A stretch of 64,000 nucleotides of DNA, taken from positions 806,001 to 870,000 of the forward strand of contig QWDQ01000001.1 in the NCBI GenBank assembly GCA_003868215.1, given 5' to 3'. Below the pieces are notes generated by a model. The model did no database searches, was not told where the DNA came from, and saw nothing but the letters and a program-made list of their open reading frames with translations. Positions within the stretch are counted from its first letter, which is position 1, and each line of letters opens with the position of its first letter. Position numbers and translations under genes: made by a program. Source of the stretch: Pseudophaeomoniella oleicola. Taxonomy: Eukaryota > Ascomycota > Eurotiomycetes > Phaeomoniellales > Phaeomoniellaceae. Below are positions 33,801 to 43,645 of this stretch, piece by piece.

Positions 33801-35615
33801 ATGCAACGGCCCCTCCTTACCGCACAGGACTGCACCGGGCATGTCCATTTGATCATCGGATCTGGCCCAATTGCGGCAGCGAGAGGTTCGAAATCTCTCG
33901 ATGTCGGCGCTAAACCAGTGGTCATCTCTCCGATTGGGAACGATGTACATTATACGCTTGCAAAAAACATCGAAGATGGGTTAATAAAACATATAAAACG
34001 GGAATTTGAGGACCGTGATCTGACTACTTTTGGGAGGGAAGAGGTGGATTACGTGGTAGATGCAGTGTTTGTCACGGCTGGCACGAAATCTACCATTGCA
34101 GAGCACATTTCAAAAAATTGTCGAAGACTGCGCATACCCGTTAACGTTGCGGACACGCCGAAGCTCTGTACGTTTTCTTTGCTATCGACCCATTCAGATG
34201 GCCCTCTGCAAGTGGGCATTACCACGTCTGGCAGGGGATGCAAGCTCTCAAGTAGGATACGACGAGAAATAGCATCGTCGTTACCCCCGAATTTCGGAGA
34301 GGCCATAGAAAGGTTAGGGACATTACGAAAGCGCATCATAGAAGAAGACCACTCAGCAGAAGCTGCTCAAGAGCATCTCGAAGTGGATGACGAGGACATC
34401 TATCTGAATCAGAAGCATACATTCAATGAGTTGGTCCTACCCACCGTCACGGATCCATCCATCGCAAGAAATCGACGCATGAGATGGCTTTCACAGATCT
34501 GCGAGTATTGGCCGCTTTCACGCTTGGCAGCTATTACAGACTCTGATGCGTCAGCTATTCTTTCCGCGTATACTTCTACCACTTCAGACAAAGCACCATT
34601 ATCGTCGACCGAGGTAGCTGCCAGGATTGAGCCGCGGGGACAGATCACACTGGCAGGTTCCGGACCTGGCCATCCAGACCTTTTGACTCGGGCAACATTT
34701 TGCGCCATAAAATCGGCAGATGTTATTTTAGCCGATAAGCTTGTACCCGCGCCTGTCCTTGACCTCATACCTCGAAGAACTCCAGTACACATTGCTCGCA
34801 AGTTTCCTGGGAACGCGGATGCTGCCCAAGAAGAACTCCTTATGATGGGCCTAGAAGCGGCACAACAAGGCAAACACGTACTACGCTTGAAACAAGGTGA
34901 CCCGTATCTTTACGGACGCGGCGCCGAGGAGTACGCCTTCTTCGAGCAGCATGGCTACACGCCGGCCGTACTCCCGGGAATAACTAGCGCTCTTTCCGCT
35001 CCGCTATTTGCTGCAATCCCTCCTACTCACCGTGCAGTATCCGACCAAGTCCTTATTTGCACGGGCACTGGTCGAAAAGGCGCCACCCCAGAACCCCCAA
35101 CCTATAACAAATCACAAACAGTAGTCTTTTTAATGGTTCTGCACAGACTGCAGTCCCTCATTACTCAACTCACAAACACAGTCTCCATATCTCCCCCCTC
35201 AACATCCAACGCCCTTCCCAACGCATCGTCGGTCACTGTAGCCAGAACTCCCGGATTCCAACCCTGGCCCAAAGAAACGCCCTGTGCTATCATCGAGCGC
35301 GCTTCATGTCCAGACCAACGCGTGATCCGCACCACACTCGAACACGCCGTCCAAGCCATCGAGGAAGAAGGCTCAAGACCCCCCGGCCTCCTGGTCGTCG
35401 GGTGGAGCTGCGAAGTTCTGAAAAAGCTTGGGAAGGGCGTGAAATGGACCACCGAAGATGGATTTCGGGGCATCCAAGGCTTCAATCTGGAAAACGGTCT
35501 GGGCGGCTTGGACGAATGGGCGGCCCAAGGCACGGAGAAGCTGAGCGCGGTCACGGATAAGATTCTCGAGAAGGCCGATGAGAGTATCGCTACGAGGCCG
35601 GCAATTGCCGTATGA
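33801..35615 (+). CDS. MET1: Fused siroheme synthase: MET8-like dehydrogenase plus MET1-like uroporphyrinogen-III C-methyltransferase
   Basis: A single exon encodes 604 residues from the ATG at 33801. The N-terminal third is the precorrin-2 dehydrogenase/ferrochelatase type, with a dinucleotide-binding start HLIIGSGPIAAARGSKSLDVGAKPVV, VDAVFVTAG, VNVADTPKLCTFSL and the basic TTSGRGCKLSSRIRREI. From about residue 280 comes the SAM-dependent tetrapyrrole methylase: ITLAGSGPGHPDLLT, LADKLVPAPVL, RLKQGDPYLYGRGAEE and LPGITSALSAPLFAAIP. Together they convert uroporphyrinogen III to siroheme, the cofactor of sulfite and nitrite reductases. Budding yeast splits these activities into Met8 and Met1; filamentous fungi and bacterial CysG fuse them. 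A poorly conserved linker separates the two domains. An out-of-frame ATG 17 bases upstream is not used. Confidence 0.95.
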   Translation: MQRPLLTAQDCTGHVHLIIGSGPIAAARGSKSLDVGAKPVVISPIGNDVHYTLAKNIEDGLIKHIKREFEDRDLTTFGREEVDYVVDAVFVTAGTKSTIAEHISKNCRRLRIPVNVADTPKLCTFSLLSTHSDGPLQVGITTSGRGCKLSSRIRREIASSLPPNFGEAIERLGTLRKRIIEEDHSAEAAQEHLEVDDEDIYLNQKHTFNELVLPTVTDPSIARNRRMRWLSQICEYWPLSRLAAITDSDASAILSAYTSTTSDKAPLSSTEVAARIEPRGQITLAGSGPGHPDLLTRATFCAIKSADVILADKLVPAPVLDLIPRRTPVHIARKFPGNADAAQEELLMMGLEAAQQGKHVLRLKQGDPYLYGRGAEEYAFFEQHGYTPAVLPGITSALSAPLFAAIPPTHRAVSDQVLICTGTGRKGATPEPPTYNKSQTVVFLMVLHRLQSLITQLTNTVSISPPSTSNALPNASSVTVARTPGFQPWPKETPCAIIERASCPDQRVIRTTLEHAVQAIEEEGSRPPGLLVVGWSCEVLKKLGKGVKWTTEDGFRGIQGFNLENGLGGLDEWAAQGTEKLSAVTDKILEKADESIATRPAIAV

Positions 35616-36148
35616 GAAGCGAAGGCTTTCTTTTATTATGATACCCCACCCCCAATTTTTTTTTGCTATTGGATATAACTTCTGGCTGGCATATCTTGAA
35701 ACGGAGAATTCAGGTCATGTTATATAAGGTAGGTTTGGTAGATAACGTGGAAATAGTAACGAGGAATTTTGGATGCCACCATTTGAATACATACAACCTT
35801 TGAATATTATTATTCCTACATGACAGTCCATGTGCTGATGGCTAGATGTATCTACAAATGAGAGATCCATGATTATCAGTAAAAATCAATAGGCTTTGAT
35901 ACGGTCAAGTCAAGAAAAAAAAAAAAAAGTTTATGGGTAATACATAAGCTACCAAGCTACTAAGCTACCTAGCTACCTAGATAGTGAAGGGGAAAACTGA
36001 TATTGGGAATCTCGGAAACAGATAAAAGATGAGAAAAGCAAGAAGAAGAGAGAGACGTAGAAGTACAAGAGCGGGCATAGACATAAAATCGCGTGGAGAA
36101 ACATGCGGGAAGGAGACATGGATCTTCGTTTGTCGTAGACGTCATATT
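35616..36148. other. Convergent intergenic region with CTAGCTAC repeats
   Basis: No gene. An A-run is at about 35915-35928 and a tandem AAGCTAC/TAGCTAC/CTAGATAG patch at about 35945-35985. Confidence 0.5.
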
Positions 36149-38576
36149 TCACAACCACCGTCCCATTCCTTCCTCGGTGACCTCGATCAGAGTCTCAAGA
36201 CTTCTTCGAAGTATTGTCCTGTCCATACTAGAGCTCGTACCTGGGCTCGCTATCCAATGTGTTTGCCCGTGTTGTCGTGAAGCACCGTAAGGTCGGGCTT
36301 GTGGTTGGAGTTGCTCTTGGCCACTGCAGATAATACTGAGAATGTCGTTGACGACATGATCGAGTTCTAGGGAGAGGAGTTGGGCTTGGGTTTTGAGGGA
36401 TAGAGTGTGGGATTGTGCAGGCGTCAGGGTGGATGTGGCGGTGGTGGGCTTCAAAATTGGGGTGGAGCCATCGTGGTTATATCGACTGGTGGGAACTCGT
36501 ATCCCTAGGGTGGCGCAGGCTTTGGGAGGGATTTTCTCGAGCTCCTGATGGTGGAAAGGAGTGGAGGAGGAAAAGGATGAGAGGTGTTGACTGAAGGATA
36601 GGTTGTCAGAGTTATTGTTCGTTGCAATTTGTTTTGTAAGGTATCGAGCGGTAGATTGTGGTGGTACCGGTGGTGGTGATGATATTGTCGAATGCGCAGT
36701 CAGGCGTTGAATATAGGAGTGAGCGATTATGGACGCGGCAAACGACGAGAGAAGAGAGATATCGGTTAAGGGAAAGACTTTCCGGAGAACGGAGAGTAGG
36801 AGTTCATCGATTGAATTCTGTGGTCGTAGGTGTAAAATTACTGGGTCATCGAGACGGAGGGTTTGAGGTTGATGTGAATCAAGTTTACTTGACAAGTGAT
36901 CAAGAATCCACTCAAGGTCGTTGTTCTGATCCCAAAGATCCTTATCGGAAAGCCATGCCTTAGACGAATCCATGGTTAGATCTGTGGGACATATCAAGTT
37001 GGATGATTGTTGGACATCCGCACTCCGGGCACTGGAGGTGAACGTCGTATGGGACGACGCCAGGGAGAACTCAGACTCCTTGGGTGACGTTGTCGAAGCA
37101 GCGGAGCTTGGACTGTACTTCGATGATGAACGACGAGCATGAACAGGTAACACATGGACCGATGGGTGACGGATGTTGTTCCTCGAGATGGGGATCCGTG
37201 TTACAGATCCTTGCCGTGTTGACCTCATACCTTCTGGAGCGAGAAGAGAATTCCTCACGCTAGCTACCGTGGTCGTTGTGATCGTCGATTCACGACGTGG
37301 TGAATCCCATGGGCTGAATGCAGACACCTCATGGCTTTCAGTTACTGGCGTACTAGGTCTAGGAGGAATCGGTGTTTCGTCTAGATCCGTCAGGTTCAGT
37401 GTGTCGGGCAACATTGAAACAGGCCTCGAGATAGTGACTACTTTCGGCTTCGTTGTCTGTATGACAGTAACATATTGCTACAGGCAGTGTTAATCTTGAT
37501 GAGTAGAATAGTCGGAATCGACTTACTATGGCATCTTCAGAGTCACTGCTTAGAGAAATGACGTCTGAGTCAGTGTTCTGTACGATTTGACACCGACGTG
37601 GATCAGTTTCGACACCTTTCAACCACTCTTCGCAGTAACGCATGGTCCCGTTGAGCCAGTCACCTTCGGTCGAGAATGTATTGGAACGTCCACGATGATG
37701 GCCTTTCTTTAACGGCACTCTAGCTCGGACCGTGCGAACTACCTCGAGTTCGTTGTCCGAGTGACATAGTCTAGTCTCCATAGCCAAATCCTGATTGCTT
37801 CGTTTCCTAATCACTAGCGGTCCTGGAGTCTCGGTATCTGCTCGTTCAGATGGCTCAGCTTCTTCACAATAGCTTGAGACAATGCTATGCGACTCATACG
37901 GGCTAGTTCCCGTGCCGGATGGTCTAGGGTCGTGAAACCTAAGGAAGGAATCATTTGAACTGGCGACAATTGCGGCATCGTGGAAATCTGGACTGGGCAT
38001 CAACCTTGGTGCAGTCTTCGACCTCACCTCCAGGTGCTGCGACGCAGACGCTTTGAGGTCCGGAAAGCTTAGTGGTGTCATTCTTAATTTTCTCTTTGGT
38101 TCAACAGTAACGTCCTCTTGTCGTTTTGACGGAGATTGGGCAATGATGGCATCTGCGGAACTATGTCGAACCAGTAGAGGTCTGGTCGCCAACCGATGTC
38201 GATGTTCTGAGGGAGTTATAGGAGGTGATGGAGGTGATGAAGTTGGCAGTACAAGCGGAAAGGGTTCCTTCATCTGCGTCACAGCTCTGAAGGGTGAGGG
38301 CACTCGCCTCGGAACCGGTGGGATATCGTCGTTGGCTGGCACAATATGGCAAGCTTCTACCGTGCTTGGGCTTTTGGGTGATCGGAATGAGAGATTGCGT
38401 GTTGACTGAGTCCTCTTGAGTATCTTTGGAAGTCTAAAGATGGAAGTATTGGTCTTGCCACTCGCCGCCTGTTCCAGAGGCGACGCTGGGGGAGTCATGA
38501 TCTCTACTACTTTGGGTCTTGAGTAGAAAGGTTGTGAAAAGGAAGGATAACGCTTGGAATGTTGAACGACAGACAT
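36149..38576 (-). CDS. Unrecognised fungal protein, Ser/Pro-rich, 785 aa
   Basis: Two exons (38576-37527, 37456-36149; the splice joins DSDVISLSSDSEDAI to TTKPKVVTISRP in phase) encode 785 residues. I do not recognise the family. The first ~550 residues are Ser/Thr/Pro/Arg-rich and probably disordered, with many SP/TP sites (e.g. FRSPKSPSTV, SPPSPPITPSE), suggesting a phosphorylated regulatory protein. An ordered region lies around residues 510-650 (WLSDKDLWDQNNDLEWILDH, LLSVLRKVFPLTDISLLSSF), predicted helical and hydrophobic, followed by another Ser/Thr-rich stretch and a C-terminal helix (LRRSLETLIEVTEEGMGRWL). No transmembrane segment, signal peptide or catalytic motif. The intact 2.4-kb frame with a consensus intron supports a real gene. 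Confidence 0.7.
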
Positions 38577-39829
38577 AATGAAGAGCTATTGAAAAGCAAA
38601 GAATGAAGACGACAGGGAGAATTGGATTGACAACGGTCAAAACGAGGGACGAGAGGGATAAAACAGGACCTTATAGATTCAAGACATTTGCAACCCCCTT
38701 GTATATAAGATCGAATTGACATATCACAGTCCAGCCTATGGATGACGGGAGCAATCATCCCTTGAGACTGGGAAAGCAGTTGAAAGTAGGTGGGACAACT
38801 GCTTTCCGATCCATGTGGTGTGTAAAGTCCTTGCATTCGCAACAAGTTAAGGCCAGGCCTGATGGTAGCCATAACGGCGCCAACACTGATGCAGCCTATC
38901 ATGAAGACATCACAATGAGTGAGCTGGGACGAAGGGGAATGTGCTGCAAGGGGAAAGGGCTTAAGTGGAGAGAGAAGTGTCCGTTGCCTATGGCGAAATG
39001 TGGTGGACAATGATCATAGTATCTCCCTAACCCTCCTAACCCCCCCCCTTGCTTGGCATTTCCGCCTACATTCTGAGTCGTGGCGGGTACCCTAAAACAG
39101 AACAATCAGTGGAGTGTGGTCTTTGTCCATCTCAGATCGCTCCCACTTCAGATGCAAGCACTTTGCACCTCATTAGAGTCTGAAACTGTCACATACCACA
39201 AATTATCGCGATAATCTGATCCAGTGGTTGATCCATGAGTGACTGGGAGAGAGGATAGAAGAGAGAGAGAGAATTGGTCAGTTGTCGATCAGAAAGACCC
39301 GACCTTGCGACCCCCGCACATCTCCGTTCACAATCAACATATCTCACGCGTACTCTGGTACAGTAAGAAAGAGATCAGACTGCTGTCCCGTCCTCATCAT
39401 CTCTCTTTCACTCGTTCTCTCTCTCTGTCTGGTATGTGATAGCTCTCGAGAGATACAAGTGACGCCAGCCACGTTCTGCTCTCTTCATCATGCTTTCCGT
39501 CGTTGATCGCAGCTTGAGCTAAGTTTCTGCCTCTTCATGGAATGTCGGGACGGGTAAGTTAGCTCCATCAGCCTCACCATGACCCATACTTGCTCTGTAC
39601 ATGCCTAACCTCGTGTGCCATAGTCACTACAAGGCTGTCGATAGCCTGGCTTGCTATTTGCCATCGTCTCATCGATGCTGTTATCGGACGTCAGGAGCGA
39701 TCATCAACTGTACCAGAGCTGATCATCTTGGGTGCTACATCTTTGGGAATCTGGTATCCAACGAATCCCAGCCTCCTCGGATCTTGTCTTTACTCAACCT
39801 CTTTTCTTCATTAATGTTGCCGAAATAGC
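38577..39829. promoter_or_regulatory. Divergent promoter region, unknown 785-aa gene (-) / metallophosphoesterase (+)
   Basis: No gene supported in 1.25 kb. The side next to the phosphoesterase is C/T-rich with several TCTCTC tracts (39400-39425). Confidence 0.45.
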
Positions 39830-40971
39830 ATGCATCGAGTGAGATTCGTCTGTATATCCGATACTCACAACCTTACCCCCAAACTTCCTGCTGGAGATGT
39901 GCTTATCCACGCTGGGGACCTCACCAATCAAGGCAGCCTGTCAGAGCTAATAAAAGCCCTGGAATGGATCGAGAAGACCGATTTTCAAGTCAAAATCGTT
40001 GTTGCTGGCAATCACGATGTGACTTTGCATCAAGCCTTCTATGCCGAGTATGGATCTTATTTCCACAACCAAGCGCCACAAGACCCCGACGAGTGTAGAA
40101 GAATCTTCGAAGAATCCTCTGTTCGTTATCTTAATCATGAACCAGCCACTATCACGTTGGAATTCTCGGAAGGAAAGCAGGTGACTTTCCAAGTTTTTGG
40201 CTCTCCGTACTCGCCAAGTCGGGGATTGTGGGCCTTCGGATATGGCCCTGAAGATGCCGAAAAGCTCTGGACTCAGATACCTTTGGACTCGGACATCGTA
40301 GTTACTCATACGCCGCCAAAGTACCACTGTGATGAGCATTCTCAACGGGGGTCGGCTGGGTGTGAGCATTTGAGAGGCGCTTTGTGGCGTGTTCGACCTC
40401 GTCTCCACGTATGTGGGCATGTTCATGAAGGCAGGGGAGCGGAAACTGTCAAATGGGACCTGACATGTTCAAATGTACAGTACAAGGAAGAGGGCGTCGT
40501 GCACTGGGAGGACCCCACCAAAGGAACAAGAAAGCAATTCAAAATCGACTTGACTAGTAGAGGCAACAACATCAGTGACAATCCCGAACCGAGATCCCCT
40601 CACACTGAGCTAACGCTGCAGAGATCGTAAGTACTACAACCATCAAACGAACTGTACGGCCACTGATTGATTTGGTATGAAGCCCGTCGTCAAGTTTACG
40701 AACTCTTTTTCCAGGCCACCACAAGGGTTTACGGCCGATTCCGCTTGAAGCACAGGATACTCCTGATCAACCATCCCAAGGACGGGGAGGCCCTGAAGGA
40801 TCAGGCCGCGTCGACAAAGCTGCTGTATACGGTAGAACTGACCGACAGGAGACATGCATCATCAATGCTGCTATTGTTGGCTCCAACTTCCCTCACAAAG
40901 GAGGCAAAAAGATCAACGACCCAATAGTTGTTGATATCCCATTCCCTGTGGTAGAAGGCCTGAATGTATGA
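39830..40971 (+). CDS. Metallophosphoesterase (calcineurin-like, MPPED-type)
   Basis: Two exons (39830-40626, 40695-40971) encode 357 residues. The di-metal motifs appear in order: ISDTHN (D-x-H), GDLTNQG (GD), AGNHD (GNHD), THTPPKYHCD (H) and CGHVHEGRG (G-H-x-H). The family hydrolyses phosphomono- or diesters; the substrate is unknown. The first exon would end at a TAA that overlaps a GTAAGT donor. Splicing to an AAG acceptor at 40694 keeps phase and adds a tail containing RQETCIINAAIVGSNFPHKG and NDPIVVDIPFPV, which I recognise as the conserved C-terminus of fungal members. An alternative CAG acceptor at 40728 gives the wrong phase. Convergent with the dehydrogenase, with 56 bases between stops. 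Confidence 0.88.
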
Positions 40972-41027
40972 AGCGCCGTTCGCCCTCTGGGTCCATTGGT
41001 GAACAGCAAGTCTTGGGCTGTACCTAC

Positions 41028-41856
41028 CTATATACCCCCATTCACTTCCACCACACTTCCGCTCATATATCTACTACCATTTCCGAACAGGAATACAACC
41101 ACATCCGCCACCTCATCCGGCTTCCCCATTCTTCCCAAAGGTACCCTATCCTCCCATTTCTTAACGGCTTCTTTGCCCTCCAAGACAGCTGCATTGGTTG
41201 GTGTTTCAATGCTCCCCGGTGCAACAACATTTACTCGGATTCCCTTTGGCCCTAGCTCCAGAGCCATTGCCTTCGAAAAGCCAATGATGCCAAACTTCGT
41301 TGCACAGTAGATGGCATAGCCGGCTGTTGCCCGAAGTCCCGCTTCAGAGGAGACATTAACGAACGCCGCTCCTGCTGAAAGATGCGGGATGCACGCCCTC
41401 GTCACATTGTAGACTCCACGGAGGTTTGTATTGACAAGCTTATCCCAATAGGCATCTGTGGTGGACTCGAGGTCGAAGCGAGTTGGGTTTACCCCGGCAC
41501 AATTGAAGACGTAGTCTATCCTTCCAAGGTCCGAGAGCATTAGGGACACATTCTGTTCCACTTCCTGGCTGCTGCCGACATCGAATATATACTGGCGATG
41601 GAACTCTTTGACGACCTCACCGGGATTGCTGAGATCGGAGAACGTTGTCGCGAGTGCAGAAGAGCTGATGTCACACGCTGCTATTCTGGCACCGAGGGAA
41701 GCGAGTTTGAGAGCTGTAGCTCGTCTGGTAAATACAGAATGCAGTTTGTGAGACACGGAAGTAATTTCAAGCATTCAAGGGTGGTATTATTGCCTACCCA
41801 ATACCGCTCCCAGCACCCGTTATTAGAACGACCTTGCCTGTGAAGTCGTCAGACAT
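41028..41856 (-). CDS. Short-chain dehydrogenase/reductase (classical SDR)
   Basis: Two exons (41856-41798, 41724-41028) encode 251 residues. The intron interrupts the cofactor motif: VVLITGAGSGIG in exon 1 continues as RATALKLASLG in exon 2, giving the classical TG-x3-G-x-G. NCAGVN (N-A-G motif), NVSSEAGLRATAGYAIYCATK (catalytic Ser, then Tyr-x3-Lys) and PGSIETP follow. The end YMSGSVVEVNGG is typical of FabG-like SDRs. These enzymes oxidise or reduce alcohol/ketone groups with NAD(P)H; the substrate is unknown. The donor GTAGGC is weaker than usual. No obvious pathway partner, since the neighbour is an unrelated phosphoesterase. Confidence 0.93.
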
Positions 41857-42944
41857 TGCAGATGAATACTAGCCAAGGCTTTTAAAGGAAGGATAGCTAG
41901 TAGAACCAGTCAATTTTGCAACGGATACGTCTTTGAGAGTCTGAAAAGCGTCAAATTATTATCTCACCCAGACTTCAAGAGCCTATGATAAGAATACATC
42001 ATGGGTCCCGATGTCACTCACAAGAGGAGGGCCATCAGCTATCTATCTACTCATCCGTCGCGCCGCCGCGGATCGCCGATGACGCTATCGTATACGTCTG
42101 AGGCTTTCCGAAAAAGCATCGGCACTGACGGATCATCCATTCGAAATCATCTCTCCTCAACCTCCAAAATGGTACCAATGCTACCAATTGATGCTATCGT
42201 CCATGATTGATCTTGTTCACAACTGTTGTGCTATGCTGTCGATTCGTGGTGTCGAGATGGGTGTGAAAGTCTCGGATCAGGCGTAGTGGTTCCAACACCG
42301 AGGTACTGTCGTCGGTCGGTCGGCTAAGAGCTTGGATGCCAGAACTCTTGTACAATTGTCCGTGTTGTTGCGCATGAGGGTTGATTACGGAACGGCAAGT
42401 GAGTGTAAGCTGTCTCATTGCACAGAATGAACAATGAGACAGGTGAGATCGCTCGATTTCCGACAATGCATCTGAAGATATTGCAATGAGCAGTATTGCC
42501 TATTCAGTGACTACAGGTAATATCCCCTACGGTCCAGACCTTAGTCACTTGAGGTCTGCAAGAACCAAGGACCTCATTCACGAGTCATCTAGAGCAGCTG
42601 GAGGATGATTGAGGTAGAGCCATCCTCTCTGCAACTTCACTTACCCTATCCTTACTATATCCCCTTCGAAGGTCTCAGACCGTGTTCCTCGCAAATATTT
42701 TTCCATGTTGAGTCACCTAACTCTACCTATACTTCCTTTAGTTAATCTTTTATACGCTTCAGATAAAGAAGCTCTTTCACTCTCTTCTGTCGTTTTCGTT
42801 TCTCTCATCTCTCTCTGACTTTCCTACTCCCCTTCGGAGTCACATGTTAACGATGGACTCTTAGTCTCTCCTACGTGAAGCAATCCACCCGCCTAAGATT
42901 CAGCCATGTTGTACAACAAGTTTACCTGCAATCTGGGGGGTGAC
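41857..42944. other. Gene-poor spacer, SDR promoter side
   Basis: 1.1 kb without a supportable gene. It must contain the SDR promoter. Short frames have no domain. Confidence 0.45.
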
Positions 42945-43645
42945 AGTATCCTGACCCGTAGGAATGAGGGCCTTTTCTTCGCCTGATGAGCAGAGAATTG
43001 TTCTGTCTGGTCGGCAGCTTCGTAACTGTGAGGACCACTGACGCCTTTAAGGAATCGAGCGAACGGTAACGGCGCGCAGATGAGATCTTACAGGATGTAG
43101 ATGTCCGAGAGGTAGGCAAAAATTGGCAGCACTTGGACTAATGCTAACTCCTCAGAATTGTGATCTTCATCTGGTCACTAGGCTTCGTGGCGGAGGCTAT
43201 TTCACACTCGAGATGGCTATTGGCGCTGGAGGCAAAATCAAACAGATGATTGTCCAAGACGACTATCCGAAGGATATATGGGATCATAATGCCACGATGG
43301 TCTTCAACGTGCAGCTTCTACAATGTCACTGGTAAAGGCGCACCTGCGACCCCGATCTCTGCCACTACTTATGCCAATCATGGGTTACCCTTCTTTGCCA
43401 TGTACGAAGAAGCAAGCAATGTCTATGGATCATTTAACGAAGTCAAGAGTATTCGTGAATTGCAGAACGAAGGTTCAGAGTCTTCCCCTGACATTGCGAT
43501 TCGTCACATTGGAGTTGGACAAAAGTTGGCATCCTGGGCAAGGAACGAGACTGATGCTGGAAATCTCTTGAGCACACATGGCCCCTGTCATCCGTTCCGC
43601 ACATTGTCAGACCTTGAAGATGACACGAAAAACGTCAACTCCTAG
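42945..43645 (+). pseudogene. Decayed ubiquitin-like gene with fungal C-terminal domain
   Basis: Pieces of a ubiquitin-like domain are readable in order but not in one frame: RRNEG, then PDEQRIVLSGRQLRN (compare ubiquitin PDQQRLIFAGKQLED), then LQDVDVRENCDLHLVTRLRGGG (compare [20 protein letters not shown]). An intact intron sits between VRE and NCD (GTAGGC, GCTAAC, CCTCAG at 43092-43154 region). The domain after RLRGGG, with AIGAGGKIKQMIVQDDYP, MVFNVQL, then in another frame TPISATTYANHGLPFFAMYEE and GPCHPFRTLSDLE, matches a fungal family of ubiquitin-like proteins with this C-terminal extension. There are at least two frame breaks or stops and no convincing start, so the gene looks dead. 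An unusual multi-intron live gene is possible but less likely. Confidence 0.65.

Noticed and set aside
40728-40728. CAG acceptor for the phosphoesterase second exon
   Set aside because: It puts the conserved tail out of frame and ends soon after; the AAG acceptor at 40694 keeps phase.
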